Positions 1 to 10,200 are shown, numbered from the stretch's first letter. The stretch is 64,000 nucleotides of DNA from Streptomyces lacrimifluminis (GCF_014646095.1 NZ_BMMU01000021.1:1-64000); one strand, 5' to 3'. Translations and numbers: made by a program. The notes: generated from the letters alone by a model not told the origin.

Positions 1-72
1 GCCGCTCTCGTCGATCGCGACGCAGTGGTGGTGCGTCTTGCCTGCGTCGATGCCGGCCCAGGTCATGGCCAT
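1..72 (-). CDS. IS110-family transposase, N-terminal part (runs off window)
   Basis: Only the first 24 codons lie in the window, read from ATG at 72 toward position 1 with no stop. They give MAMTWAGIDAGKTHHHC followed by VAIDESG. The GIDAGKxHHH pattern with the first catalytic Asp is the hallmark N-terminus of IS110-type DEDD transposases, whose RuvC-like domain acts with a serine active site and a bridge RNA to move the element. A second in-frame ATG at 66 is an alternative start; a GGAGG motif lies about 8 bases upstream of the ATG at 72. The rest of the gene lies outside the window, so intactness cannot be judged. Confidence 0.75.
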   Translation of the reverse strand, partial: MAMTWAGIDAGKTHHHCVAIDESG

Positions 73-250
73 GTGGTGCCTCCGCGCGGTGTGGTGCGTG
101 CCTCCCGACGGACGACCTCGCTGTCGATTCCCTACTCGGCGATCATTCGCAATTCCTCATTGGCAGCCGAGCCGTCGTGGGGCACCGGGCGGCCAATCGG
201 TCGCCTGTGGGGGTGCGCAACGTTGGCGGCTTTCCGTCCGGGGACGGTAT
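73..250 (-). mobile_element. Probable non-coding left end of the IS110-type element
   Basis: This stretch separates the transposase start (72) from the stop of the mechanosensitive channel gene (251) and contains no gene I recognise. In IS110-group elements the region upstream of the transposase is the non-coding left end, which encodes the bridge RNA. Part of this interval should therefore be element DNA, the rest flanking chromosome. I cannot place the exact element boundary because the other end is missing. Confidence 0.35.
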
Positions 251-1366
251 TCAGCCCCGGCCGGCTGCCCTTGGCGTTTCGTGGGCCCTGCGTGGGGCTC
301 CGTCCTGGAAGCGGCGGGCCGCTTCGGTGCCCGGGGGCAGGGACGCGTCCGCCGTGTTGACCCGGGGGAGGGCGTACGGGTGCTGCTCGGCCAGCCAGCG
401 GATCATGCCCTCGCGGACGTGCACCCGGACCTTCCAGACGTCGTCCGCGTCCTTCGCCGTCACCAGGGCGCGTACCTCCATGGTGCTCGGCGTGGCATCC
501 GTGACGCACAGGTCGCAGGCGCGGCCGTCCCAGGCCGGGCACTCGCGCAGGAGGTCACGGAGTTTCTCGCGCATCGCCTCCATGGGCGCGCTGTGGTCCA
601 GGTGCCAGTAGATGATGCCGGTCATCTGGGCCCCGCCCCGCGACCAGTTCTCGAAGGGCTTCGAGGTGAAGTAGGACACCGGCATCGTGATGCGGCGCTC
701 GTCCCAGGTGCGCACGCTCAGGAACGTCAGCGTGATCTCGTCGACCGTGCCCCACTCGCCGTCCACCACGACCGTGTCGCCCAGGCGCACCATGTCGCCG
801 AAAGCGATCTGGAACCCCGCGAACATGTTGCTCAGCGTCGACTGGGCCGCCACACCTGCGACGATGCCCAGAATTCCGGCCGACGCCAGCAGCGAGGCGC
901 CGGCCGCACGCATCGCCGGGAACGTCAACAGCATCGCCGCCACCGCCACGACGCCCACGATCGCCGCGACCACCCGCGTGATCAGCGACACCTGGGTGCG
1001 GACCCGGCGGACCCGGGCCGGGTCGCGGTGGACGCGGGCGTAACGGGTGAACGAGGTGTCCACGATCGCCGCCGCGATACGGACGATCAGCCAGGCCGTC
1101 GAGCCGATCAGCACCAGCGTCAGGCCCCGGCCGACGGCGACCTGGTGCTCCCTGAGCAGGTCGGCCTGCTTGTAGGACGCTCTGAGCAGCGCCGCGCAGA
1201 GGACGAGCTGGTAGGGCACACGGCCCCGGCGCAGCAGTCCCCACAGCGGTGTCTCGGTCCGCCGTTCGTCCGCCTTGCGCAGCAAGCGGTCCGTGGCCCA
1301 GCCGATGAGCAGCGTGAGCACGACCGAGCCACCGAGGACGATCAGCGGGCGCAGTACGTTCTCCAT
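251..1366 (-). CDS. MscS-family mechanosensitive ion channel
   Basis: The 371-aa inner-membrane protein starts with a hydrophobic helix (about residues 5-25), has further membrane segments around 75-97 and 125-145, and then the pore-lining helix. That helix is rich in Gly/Ala and ends in the family pattern GIVAGVAAQSTLSNMFAG, followed by the beta domain (DMVRLGDTVVVDGEWGTVDEI). MscS channels open under membrane tension and release solutes after hypo-osmotic shock. The ATG at 1366 was chosen because upstream codons of the same open frame have no family resemblance; no clear ribosome-binding site is visible. The gene stands alone, divergent from the next gene. Confidence 0.88.
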   Translation of the reverse strand: MENVLRPLIVLGGSVVLTLLIGWATDRLLRKADERRTETPLWGLLRRGRVPYQLVLCAALLRASYKQADLLREHQVAVGRGLTLVLIGSTAWLIVRIAAAIVDTSFTRYARVHRDPARVRRVRTQVSLITRVVAAIVGVVAVAAMLLTFPAMRAAGASLLASAGILGIVAGVAAQSTLSNMFAGFQIAFGDMVRLGDTVVVDGEWGTVDEITLTFLSVRTWDERRITMPVSYFTSKPFENWSRGGAQMTGIIYWHLDHSAPMEAMREKLRDLLRECPAWDGRACDLCVTDATPSTMEVRALVTAKDADDVWKVRVHVREGMIRWLAEQHPYALPRVNTADASLPPGTEAARRFQDGAPRRAHETPRAAGRG

Positions 1367-1492
1367 GCGGGAGAACGTAACCGGAGAAGGGCGGTCATGA
1401 ACATGTGACCCCGGGTGTGCTGGCACACATGCCGATGTCTCCGGGGTTGATCTCCGTGGGGTGCTGTCAGTGGTGGCTGGCACGATGTCCTC

Positions 1493-2062
1493 ATGAACGT
1501 CATGCTCTTTCACTCGGCCTACGGGCTTCGCCCCGCCGTGCGCGCCGCGGCGGACCGGCTGCGGGCGGCCGGACACGAGGTGTGGACCCCCGACCTCTTC
1601 GACGGGCACACCTTCGAGACCGTCGAGGAGGGCATGGCCTTCAAGGACACCATGGGCAAGGACGAACTGCTCAGGCGGGCGATCCTGGCCGCCGCACCCT
1701 ACTCCGGGCGGGGTCTGGTGTACGCGGGGTTCTCGTTCGGTGCCGCGACCGCGCAGACGCTCGCGCTCGGCGACGACAAGGCGCGCGGGCTGTTGCTGCT
1801 GCACGGCACGTCGGACATCGCCGAGACCGCCTCGGTGGACGAGCTGCCGGTCCAGCTGCACGTGGCCGAGCCGGACGCGTTCGAGACCGACGACTGGCTG
1901 GGCTCCTGGTATCTCCAGATGGGCAGGGCGGGCGCCGACGTGGAGATCTACCGGTACGCCGGAGCCGGTCACCTCTACACCGACCCCGGCCTGCCGGACT
2001 ACGACGAGGAGGCGGCCGAGGCCACCTGGCGGGTGGCGCTCGGCTTCCTCGACAGCCTGTAG
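1493..2062 (+). CDS. Dienelactone hydrolase family protein
   Basis: This 189-aa alpha/beta-hydrolase has the compact size of dienelactone hydrolases. The nucleophile elbow reads GFSFGAA (about residues 82-88), with Ser where classical enzymes have Cys. A downstream Asp in VAEPDAFE and His in GAGHLYTDP complete a plausible Ser-Asp-His triad. The substrate is unknown; actinobacterial relatives are usually annotated only as dienelactone hydrolase family. It is transcribed divergently from the MscS gene and convergently with phoD, only 41 bases from the phoD stop. ATG at 1493 is the first start that gives a family-like N-terminus (MLFHSAYG). Confidence 0.8.
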   Translation: MNVMLFHSAYGLRPAVRAAADRLRAAGHEVWTPDLFDGHTFETVEEGMAFKDTMGKDELLRRAILAAAPYSGRGLVYAGFSFGAATAQTLALGDDKARGLLLLHGTSDIAETASVDELPVQLHVAEPDAFETDDWLGSWYLQMGRAGADVEIYRYAGAGHLYTDPGLPDYDEEAAEATWRVALGFLDSL

Positions 2063-2103
2063 GGCCGGCTCTTCAGGACCGGCCGTGACGGGTCTCCCGC
2101 GGT

Positions 2104-3777
2104 CTACACCGGGTCGTACGTCCGTTCCATCTTCTGGGTGCCGCTGAGCGTGCGGTAGGAGCGCCACCAGGTCGAGGTGGCGTTCGCCTTCGTGCGGTCG
2201 GACAGCACGTAGTAGTCCATCTGCGCGCGGTCGGCGGTGATGTCCAGGACGCCGTAGCCGTGGCGGTCGGTGTCGACCCAGTGGACGTGCCGGTTGGCCG
2301 CGCGGATGATCGGCGCGGCGAGCGCGGTGACGGTGCCCTCGGGGACCTTGAGGATGTCGTCGAGGTTGTCGGAGGTGACCGACGTGACAACGAACTCCGT
2401 GGCGGCCGAGGGAGACAGCGGGTAGGTGCCGGCGTCCACGGGGACGTCGTTGGCCCAGGCCATGTGGATGTCGCCGGTCAGGAATACGGTGTTGCGGATC
2501 GCGTGGGAGCGGAGGTGGGCGAGGAGTTCACGGCGGTCGTCCGTGTAGCCGTCCCACTGGTCGGTGTTGAGGGCGAGGCCCTCCTTGGGCAGGCCGAGCA
2601 GTTCGGCGAGCGGCTTCAGCAGGTCGGCGGTGAGGGAGCCGATGACGAACGGCGAGATCATCACCGAGTTCCCGACCAGCCGCCAGGTGGTGTCGGAGGC
2701 CTTCAACCCGGCCTTCAGCCAGTCCAGTTGGGCCCGGCCGGTGATCGTACGCGCCGGGTCGTCGACCGTCCCGCTGCCCGTGGACACCTGCTGCGAGCGG
2801 AAGGAGCGCAGATCGAGGAGGGAGAGGTCGGCGAGCTTGCCGAAGCGCAGGCGCCGGTAGGTGGTGCCCGCGATCGCCGGGCGGACCGGCATCCACTCGA
2901 AGTAGGCCCGCTTCGCGGCCGACTGCCGGCTCGACCAGGTGCCCTCCGTGCCCTCGGTGTGGTTTTCGGCGCCGCCCGACCAGGCGTCGTTGGCGATCTC
3001 GTGGTCGTCCCAGATCGCGATGACGGGGGCTGCGGCGTGGAGAGCCTGGAGGTCGGTGTCCGTCTTGTAACGCCCGTGCCGTACGCGGTAGTCGGCGAGC
3101 GTGAGGATCTCGTGCGCGGGGGAGTGCGGGCGTACGACGGTGTCGCGGGTGCCGTACTCGCCGGTGCCGTACTCGTAGATGTAGTCGCCGAGGTGCAGCC
3201 AGGCGTCCAGGTCGCCGCGGGCCGCGAGGTGGCGGTACGAGGAGAAGTAGCCGGCCTCCCAGTTGGCGCACGAGACCACGCCGAAGCGCAGGCCCGTCAC
3301 CGTCGCGTCCGCTGCGGGCGCGGTGCGGGTGCGGGCGGCGGGGGAGTCCGTGCCGCCGGCCGAGAAGCGGAACCAGTAGTCCGTGGCGGGCGCCAGGCCA
3401 CGGATGTCCGCCTTGACCGTGTGGTCGGAGGAGGCCGTCGCGGTGGTCGAGCCCTTGGAGACGACGTTCGTGAACGCCTTGTCGCGGGCGACGATCCAGC
3501 TCACCTCGGTGTCCGGGCCGAGCCCGGAGCCGGGTATCGCCTCGGCGGTGGGCGTCACGCGTGTCCACAGCAGGACGCCGTCCGGCAGCGGATCGCCGGA
3601 GGCGACGCCGTGCAGGAAGGCGGGGACCTCGGCAGCGGCACGGGCGGGCAGAGCGGCGGCCAGCGGGCCGGCCAGTACGGCGGTGGCCGCGGCGGCCTTG
3701 ACGACCGTACGGCGGCGTGGGGCGGGGGAGTTGACCCGGGCGCCCGTGGACTCGGAGGAGGAGCTTCGACTCGTCAC
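2104..3777 (-). CDS. phoD: PhoD-type alkaline phosphatase/phosphodiesterase, Tat-exported
   Basis: The 557-aa protein starts with a twin-arginine signal: RRRTVVKAAAATAV followed by a hydrophobic Ala-rich stretch ending in ALPARAAA. An N-terminal Fn3-like PhoD domain follows (about 50-150), then the metallophosphatase core. Metal-ligand motifs visible are VSCANWEAGYF, LHLGDYIYEYG, IWDDHEIANDAW and FLTGDIHMAW, matching the Ca/Fe-dependent PhoD family. It should be a secreted phosphomonoesterase or phosphodiesterase that releases phosphate from organic esters, in streptomycetes typically induced by phosphate limitation through PhoP. I did not find a convincing PHO box in the 136-base upstream gap. 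GTG at 3777 starts the protein 19 residues before the twin arginines. Confidence 0.92.
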   Translation of the reverse strand: MTSRSSSSESTGARVNSPAPRRRTVVKAAAATAVLAGPLAAALPARAAAEVPAFLHGVASGDPLPDGVLLWTRVTPTAEAIPGSGLGPDTEVSWIVARDKAFTNVVSKGSTTATASSDHTVKADIRGLAPATDYWFRFSAGGTDSPAARTRTAPAADATVTGLRFGVVSCANWEAGYFSSYRHLAARGDLDAWLHLGDYIYEYGTGEYGTRDTVVRPHSPAHEILTLADYRVRHGRYKTDTDLQALHAAAPVIAIWDDHEIANDAWSGGAENHTEGTEGTWSSRQSAAKRAYFEWMPVRPAIAGTTYRRLRFGKLADLSLLDLRSFRSQQVSTGSGTVDDPARTITGRAQLDWLKAGLKASDTTWRLVGNSVMISPFVIGSLTADLLKPLAELLGLPKEGLALNTDQWDGYTDDRRELLAHLRSHAIRNTVFLTGDIHMAWANDVPVDAGTYPLSPSAATEFVVTSVTSDNLDDILKVPEGTVTALAAPIIRAANRHVHWVDTDRHGYGVLDITADRAQMDYYVLSDRTKANATSTWWRSYRTLSGTQKMERTYDPV

Positions 3778-3809
3778 GGGCGCTGAGATTACTGATCAGT
3801 AGGCCTGTG

Positions 3810-3840
3810 GAGCGGGCGAACGGCAAAAGTTCGCCCGCTC
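3810..3840 (-). terminator. Perfect 12-bp stem-loop terminator
   Basis: GAGCGGGCGAAC (3810-3821) pairs perfectly with GTTCGCCCGCTC (3829-3840) across a 7-base loop. It lies about 74 bases downstream of the stop of the DsbA-like gene (minus strand) and before phoD, so it most likely ends the DsbA-like transcript. There is no strong U-tract, as is common in streptomycetes. Confidence 0.7.
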
Positions 3841-3913
3841 TTCGGCTGATCGTCCACCGGGGCTGAGCGGCGGACCGTACGACAAGTGCTTTGAACGCCC
3901 CGGAATCCGCTGC

Positions 3914-4762
3914 TCAGGCCTTCAGCGCGGCCTCGATCGCCGTGGTGAACTCGGCGGCCGTCATGGGCGCGTTCTCGCTGTTCGGGGCCGTGAGCTTCTT
4001 GCCGTCCATCACCAGGCTCGGAGTGCCGTTCACGCCGTCCTTGTTGGTGCTGAACGTCTGGGACATCGCCAGCGCCCAGGCGTCGTACGTGCCGTTCTTG
4101 ACGGCGTTCTGGAACTTCGTGTTGTTCTTGAGCGCGCCGACCGAGTTCGCCACCTCGATCAGGTAGTCGTCGCTCTTGAACTGGTCGTCCGTCTCCTCGG
4201 GGTGGTACTTCGCCGAGTAGAGCGCGGTCTTGTACTCCAGGAACGCCTCCGGGCTCACGTTCAGCGCGGCACCCATGGCGCTCATCGCGTTCTTGGAGCC
4301 CTCGCCGCGAGAACCGATCCGGATCTTCCCGTTGTCGTCGGTGTCGCCGTCGAGGAAGGTGCCGCCGATGTACTGGATCTTGAACTTGCCCGCGTCGTAG
4401 TCCTGCTTGAGGGTCGGGCCGACCGTCTCCTCGAATGTGGCGCAGATCGGGCAGCGCGGGTCCTCGTACAGCTTGAGGGTCTTCTTGGCGGTGCTCTTGC
4501 CGAGGACCACCGTCGTGCCGTTCGTGCCCGTGGTGTTGGCCGGCGCGACGACCTTCGCGTCCTTCGCCGTGTCCCAGTAGCCCGGCTTGTTGTTCTGCAC
4601 GACCGCGTAGCCGATACCGCCGGCTATCGCGAGGACGCCGACGACGGCGCCGGCCACGATGACCTGCCGCTTGACCTTGTCGCGCTTGGCCTGGCGCTCG
4701 CGCTCCTCGCGCAGACGTTCACGGGCCGCGCTCTTGGACGCCTGGCTGTTCCGCTTGCTCAT
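3914..4762 (-). CDS. Membrane-anchored DsbA-like thioredoxin-fold protein (CPIC)
   Basis: The 282-aa protein has a basic, Arg/Lys/Glu-rich cytoplasmic N-terminus (residues 1-32), a single membrane helix (about 33-53, VIVAGAVVGVLAIAGGIGYAV), then a periplasm-facing DSBA-like domain (Thioredoxin_4 type). The redox motif is CPIC in YEDPRCPICATFEE, and a cis-Pro segment is visible in NGTPSLVMDG. It probably oxidises or isomerises disulfides of exported proteins. ATG at 4762 follows a GGGAGA motif; an upstream ATG in the same frame at 4807 lacks one. Architecture is the same as the CPAC protein at 33473-34249. A membrane protein gene lies just upstream on the same strand and may be co-transcribed. 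Confidence 0.85.
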   Translation of the reverse strand: MSKRNSQASKSAARERLREERERQAKRDKVKRQVIVAGAVVGVLAIAGGIGYAVVQNNKPGYWDTAKDAKVVAPANTTGTNGTTVVLGKSTAKKTLKLYEDPRCPICATFEETVGPTLKQDYDAGKFKIQYIGGTFLDGDTDDNGKIRIGSRGEGSKNAMSAMGAALNVSPEAFLEYKTALYSAKYHPEETDDQFKSDDYLIEVANSVGALKNNTKFQNAVKNGTYDAWALAMSQTFSTNKDGVNGTPSLVMDGKKLTAPNSENAPMTAAEFTTAIEAALKA

Positions 4763-4861
4763 GCTGGTGATCTCCCTGGGGAACGCGCACGCGTGGGCGG
4801 CGTGCACGGAGGTGAACTGAGGGACCTGCCGGTGCTCGGTGCTGCGCGGGCGGGTTGTCGC

Positions 4862-5554
4862 TCAGGCGCAGGCGAGCGGGCTCGGGCGCGGCGGCCCTCG
4901 TCGTCCCAGGGAGTGCACGAGCAGACGCGTGCGGAGGGCGGCCACACGCCGAGCCGGTCGCGGCAGACGGCGCACCGCCGGGGCGGACCGGACCGTCACG
5001 GCGGCGGCCAGCAGCAGCGGGCGGAAGGCGGCGGTGGCGAGCGCGCCCAGCAGCTGGGCCAGAGCCCGCTCGCCCCGGCGCAGCCAGGCGGCGGCCAGCA
5101 GCCCCACGCCGACATGTGCGGCCAGCAGCAGCCAGGCGGTCTGGGGGCCCGCGTGGGCGAGCAGCGCCGCCACCCGGTCGGTGTCGGTGCCCGCCACCCG
5201 GGCCAGCGGGGTGCCCACGCCGTCGCCGGCGCACAGCACGTCGAAGCCGACCGAACGCAGCGGGCCGGCGACCGGGCCGCCCGCCCGGCCGTAACACACC
5301 GTCTGGCCGGTGGTGAAGACCGTGTCGGCGGCCAGCTCCAACGGGATCAGCAGGGCCGCGATCCGGGCGAAGCCCCGCTCACGGCCGGCCAGCGCGTACG
5401 CGACGACGAAGACGGCGGCGGCGATCACGGCCACCGTCCCCATCGGCAGCGGAACCCGGGACAGCAGCACGTGCGACGCGCTGCTGAGCGTCACGACGAG
5501 CGCCGTGAACAGTGCCGCGCGTACGGCTCTGAGGTGGGTTCCGGATATGTCCAT
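4862..5554 (-). CDS. Unknown integral membrane protein
   Basis: I do not recognise this 230-aa protein. It has four or five hydrophobic stretches (roughly 12-30, 38-56, 64-82, 135-155 and 165-185), a loop with two Cys (TVCYGRAGG and VLCAGDGVG) between the third and fourth, and a basic Arg-rich C-terminus likely in the cytoplasm. It lies 99 bases upstream of the DsbA-like gene in the same orientation, so the extracytoplasmic Cys pair could be a redox partner or substrate; this is inference from position only. ATG at 5554 gives a plausible amphipathic N-terminus. Confidence 0.65.
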   Translation of the reverse strand: MDISGTHLRAVRAALFTALVVTLSSASHVLLSRVPLPMGTVAVIAAAVFVVAYALAGRERGFARIAALLIPLELAADTVFTTGQTVCYGRAGGPVAGPLRSVGFDVLCAGDGVGTPLARVAGTDTDRVAALLAHAGPQTAWLLLAAHVGVGLLAAAWLRRGERALAQLLGALATAAFRPLLLAAAVTVRSAPAVRRLPRPARRVAALRTRLLVHSLGRRGPPRPSPLACA

Positions 5555-5637
5555 AGCGGAGGAGAGTGTGCCACGGACTCCCGTAAGAGCCCCCTAAAAG
5601 GTCCCTGTGAGCCCGTGCAACTGTCCGAAAGGGTTGT

Positions 5638-6987
5638 CTACAGGCCCGGGATCCGGCCGTTGCGGAACAGGTCCACGAAGACCTGGTGGTCGCCGCGCGC
5701 GCGTGCGCCGTACTCGTGGGCGAAGTCCACCAGGACGTCCGCGAAGCCCGCCTCGTCGGCCGCGATCACCGCGTCGATGGCCCGCTCCGTGGAGAAGGGC
5801 ACCAGGGACTCGCCCGACTGGTCGTCCGCCGCCGCGTGCATCGTGGCCGTCGCCCGGCCCAGGTCGGCGACGACGGCGGCGATCTCCTCCGGGTCGTCGA
5901 TGTCGCCCCAGTCCAGGTCCACGGCGTACGGCGAGACCTCGGCGACCAGCTGACCGCGGCCGTCCAGCTCGGTCCATCCGAGCCACGGGTCGGCGTGGTC
6001 CTGGAGGGCGCGCTGCGAGATCACCGTGCGGTGGCCCTCGTGCTGGAAGTAGCCGCGGATCGCCGGGTCGGTGATGTGCCGGGAGACGGCCGGGGTCTGG
6101 GCCTGCTTGATGTAGATCACCACATCGTTCTCCAGGGCGTCCGTGGCGCCCTCCAGAAGGATGTTGTACGAGGGCAGCCCGGCCGAGCCGATGCCGATGC
6201 CGCGACGGCCGACGACGTCCTTCACCCTGTACGAGTCCGGGCGGTCCAGGGACGACTCGGGCAGTGTCTCCAGGTAGCCGTCGAAGGCGGCCAGCACCTT
6301 GTAGCGGGTGGCCGCGTCCAGCTCGATGGAACCGCCGCCCGGCGCGAAGCGGCGTTCGAAGTCGCGGATCTCCGTCATCGAGTCGAGCAGGCCGAACCGG
6401 GTCAGCGAGCGCGCGTCGCGCAGGGCGTCCAGCAGCGGGCCCTGGGCGGTGTCCAGGGTGAACGGCGGTACCTCGTCGCTCTTCGCGCCGGTCGCGAGGG
6501 CACGGATGCGCTCGCGGTAGGCGTTCGCGTACGTCCGCACGAGCCCGGTGATCTGCTCGTCGGAGAACGCCTTCGCGTACCCGATGAGGGCCAGGGAGGC
6601 GGCGAGGCGCTTGAGGTCCCAGGTGAAGGGGCCGACGTACGCCTCGTCGAAGTCGTTGACGTTGAAGATCAGCCGGCCCTGGGAGTCCATGTACGTGCCG
6701 AAGTTCTCCGCGTGCAGGTCGCCGTGGATCCACACGCGCGCGGTGCGGTCGTCCAGGTAGGGTCCGCTCAGTATTTTCCCACCGTCCCGCCCGGCGCTCT
6801 CCGCCTCCAGGTCGTGGTAGAAGAGGCACGCCGTACCCCGGTAGAACGCGAACGCGGAGGCCGCCATCTTGCGGAACTTCACACGGAACGCGGCCGGGTC
6901 GGCGGCCAGGAGCTCGCCGAACGCGGTGTCGAAGACGGTGAGGATCTCCTCGCCGCGGTGCTCGGCGCTGAGCTGCGGAACCGACAT
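5638..6987 (-). CDS. DUF2252 domain protein
   Basis: The 449-aa protein fills the DUF2252 family length. Kinase-like patches are visible: VWIHGDLHAENFGTYMD (catalytic-loop-like HGDxHxxN) and FNVNDFDEAYVGPFTWDL (DFD in place of DFG). This suggests a distant aminoglycoside-phosphotransferase/protein-kinase fold; no substrate is known. A later GIGSAGLPSYNILLEG block is typical of the family. ATG at 6987 follows AGGAGG at a 9-base spacing, which settles the start over upstream in-frame candidates. It is transcribed divergently from dnaE across a 236-base gap. Confidence 0.82.
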   Translation of the reverse strand: MSVPQLSAEHRGEEILTVFDTAFGELLAADPAAFRVKFRKMAASAFAFYRGTACLFYHDLEAESAGRDGGKILSGPYLDDRTARVWIHGDLHAENFGTYMDSQGRLIFNVNDFDEAYVGPFTWDLKRLAASLALIGYAKAFSDEQITGLVRTYANAYRERIRALATGAKSDEVPPFTLDTAQGPLLDALRDARSLTRFGLLDSMTEIRDFERRFAPGGGSIELDAATRYKVLAAFDGYLETLPESSLDRPDSYRVKDVVGRRGIGIGSAGLPSYNILLEGATDALENDVVIYIKQAQTPAVSRHITDPAIRGYFQHEGHRTVISQRALQDHADPWLGWTELDGRGQLVAEVSPYAVDLDWGDIDDPEEIAAVVADLGRATATMHAAADDQSGESLVPFSTERAIDAVIAADEAGFADVLVDFAHEYGARARGDHQVFVDLFRNGRIPGL

Positions 6988-7223
6988 CGCTGGGTGCCTC
7001 CTGGTGCGGGTGGTGCAAGACGAATGGGCCCGAACGGGCCGACCGGGGAGACGGATGACTCCGTCGTCCCTCCAACGTCCGAAGGTACGCCGGAGTGCCC
7101 ACGACCCACCCACGACGGTACGGGGGAGACCCCTCCGGCTGTCAGTGCCGAGGCATAGACTTCGTCGCTGTCCCCCAGACTGCCCGCAGCCTGTCGCCGA
7201 GTGTTTTCCATGGAGGCCACGTC

Positions 7224-10200
7224 GTGTCAAAGCCGCCGTTCACGCACCTGCACGTCCACACCCAGTACTCGCTGCTGGACGGTGCCGCGCGGCTCAAGGA
7301 CATGTTCGACGCGTGCAACGAGATGGGCATGACCCATATCGCCATGTCCGACCACGGCAACCTCCATGGCGCGTACGACTTCTTCCACACCGCCAAGAAG
7401 GCCGGCGTCACGCCGATCATCGGCATCGAGGCGTATGTGGCGCCCGAGTCGCGGCGCAACAAGCGGAAGATCCAGTGGGGTCAGCCGCACCAGAAGCGCG
7501 ACGACGTGTCCGGTTCCGGCGGTTACACCCACAAGACGATCTGGGCGGCCAACGCGACGGGCCTGCACAACCTCTTCCGGCTGTCCTCGGACGCGTATGC
7601 GGAGGGCTGGCTGCAGAAGTGGCCGCGCATGGACAAGGAGACCATCTCCCAGTGGTCCGAGGGGCTCATCGCCTCCACCGGCTGCCCGTCCGGCGAGCTC
7701 CAGACCCGACTGCGCCTCGGCCAGAAGGAGGAAGCGCTCAAGGCGGCCTCCGAGTACCAGGACATCTTCGGCAAGGACCGCTACTTCCTGGAGCTGATGG
7801 ACCACGGCATCGAGATCGAAAGCCGGGTCCGTGACGGCCTCCTGGAGATCGGCAAGAAGCTCGGCATCCCGCCCCTGGTGACGAACGACTCGCACTACAC
7901 GTACGCGCACGAGTCGGTCGCGCACGACGCGCTGCTGTGCATCCAGACCGGCAAGAACCTCTCCGACCCCGACCGCTTCCGCTTCGACGGCACCGGCTAC
8001 TACCTGAAGTCCACGGACGAGATGTACGCCATCGACCAGTCGGACGCCTGGCAGGAGGGTTGCGCCAACACCCTCCTGGTGGCCGAACAGATCGACACCG
8101 CCGGCATGTTCGAGGCGAAGAACCTCATGCCGAAGTTCGAGATCCCGGACGGCTTCACCGAGATCACCTGGTTCCAGGAGGAGGTCCGGCGCGGCATGAA
8201 CCGCCGCTTCAACGGCGACGTCCCGGACGACCGCCAGAAGCAGGCCGAGTACGAGATGGACGTCATCATCCAGATGGGGTTCCCGGGCTACTTCCTCGTC
8301 GTCGCCGACTTCATCATGTGGGCGAAGAAGCAGGGCATCGCGGTCGGCCCGGGCCGTGGCTCGGCGGCCGGTTCGATCGTCGCGTACGCCATGGGCATCA
8401 CCGACCTCGACCCGATCCCGCACGGGCTGATCTTCGAGCGGTTCCTCAACCCCGAGCGCGTCTCCATGCCCGACGTCGACATCGACTTCGACGAACGTCG
8501 GCGCGTCGAGGTGATCCGGTACGTGACCGAGAAGTACGGCGCCGACAAGGTCGCCATGATCGGCACGTACGGCAAGATCAAGGCGAAGAACGCCATCAAG
8601 GACTCCGCGCGCGTGCTGGGTTACCCGTACGCGATGGGCGACCGGCTGACCAAGGCGATGCCCGCCGACGTCCTCGGCAAGGGCATCGACCTCAACGGCA
8701 TCACCGACCCCTCGCACCCGCGTTACAGCGAGGCCGGCGAGATCCGGGCGATGTACGAGAACGAGCCCGACGTGAAGAAGGTCATCGACACCGCCAAGGG
8801 CGTCGAGGGACTGGTCCGGCAGATGGGTGTGCACGCGGCCGGCGTCATCATGTCCAGCGAGCCCATCGTCGACCACGCCCCGATCTGGGTGCGCCACACC
8901 GACGGTGTGACCATCACGCAGTGGGACTACCCGCAGTGCGAGTCGCTCGGCCTGCTCAAGATGGACTTCCTGGGCCTGCGCAACCTGACCATCATGGACG
9001 ACGCCGTCAAGATGGTGAAGGCCAACAAGGGCGTCGACCTGGACCTGCTGGCCCTGCCGCTGGACGATCCGGCGACGTTCGAACTGCTCCAGCGCGGCGA
9101 CACCCTCGGGGTGTTCCAGTTCGACGGTGGCCCCATGCGCTCGCTGCTGCGCCTGATGAAGCCCGACAACTTCGAGGACATCTCCGCCGTCTCGGCGCTC
9201 TACCGTCCCGGCCCGATGGGCATGGACTCGCACACCAACTACGCGCTGCGCAAGAACAAGCTCCAGGAGATCACCCCGATCCACAAGGAACTGGAGGAGC
9301 CTCTCCAGGAGGTCCTCGCGGTCACCTACGGTCTGATCGTCTACCAGGAGCAGGTGCAGAAGGCCGCCCAGATCATCGCCGGGTACTCCCTCGGCGAGGC
9401 CGACATCCTGCGCCGCGTGATGGGCAAGAAGAAGCCCGACGAACTGGCCAAGAACTTCACCATCTTCCAGGCCGGCGCCAAGAAGAACGGCTACAGCGAC
9501 GAGGCGATCAAGGCCCTGTGGGACGTCCTGGTCCCCTTCGCCGGATACGCCTTCAACAAGGCCCACTCGGCCGCGTACGGACTGGTCTCGTACTGGACCG
9601 CCTATCTGAAGGCCAACTACCCGGCCGAGTACATGGCGGGTCTGCTCACCTCGGTCAAGGACGACAAGGACAAGTCCGCGATCTATCTGAACGAGTGCCG
9701 GCGCATGGGCATCAAGGTGCTCCCGCCCAACGTCAACGAGTCGATGTCCAACTTCGCCGCGCAGGGCGACGACGTGATCCTCTTCGGCCTCTCCGCGGTG
9801 CGCAACGTCGGTACGAACGTCGTCGAGTCGATCATCAAGTCCCGCAACGCCAAGGGGAAGTACGCCTCCTTCCCCGACTACCTCGACAAGGTCGAGGCCG
9901 TCGTCTGCAACAAGCGGACCACGGAGTCGCTGATCAAGGCCGGCGCGTTCGACAGCATGGGGCACACCCGCAAGGGCCTCACCGCGCACTTCGAGCCGAT
10001 GATCGACAACGTGGTCGCGGTGAAGAGGAAAGAGGCCGAGGGGCAGTTCGACCTTTTCGGCGGGATGGGCGAGGCGGAGACCAGCGAGCCCGGGTTCGGC
10101 CTCGACGTCGAGTTCACCACCGACGAGTGGGACAAGGCCTATCTGCTCGCCCAGGAGCGGGAGATGCTCGGCCTGTACGTCTCCGACCACCCGCTCTTCG

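Noticed and set aside
2260..3786. A long plus-strand open frame across phoD
   Set aside because: It is antisense to clear PhoD motifs and has Gly/Val/Arg-rich sequence typical of G+C-rich shadow frames.
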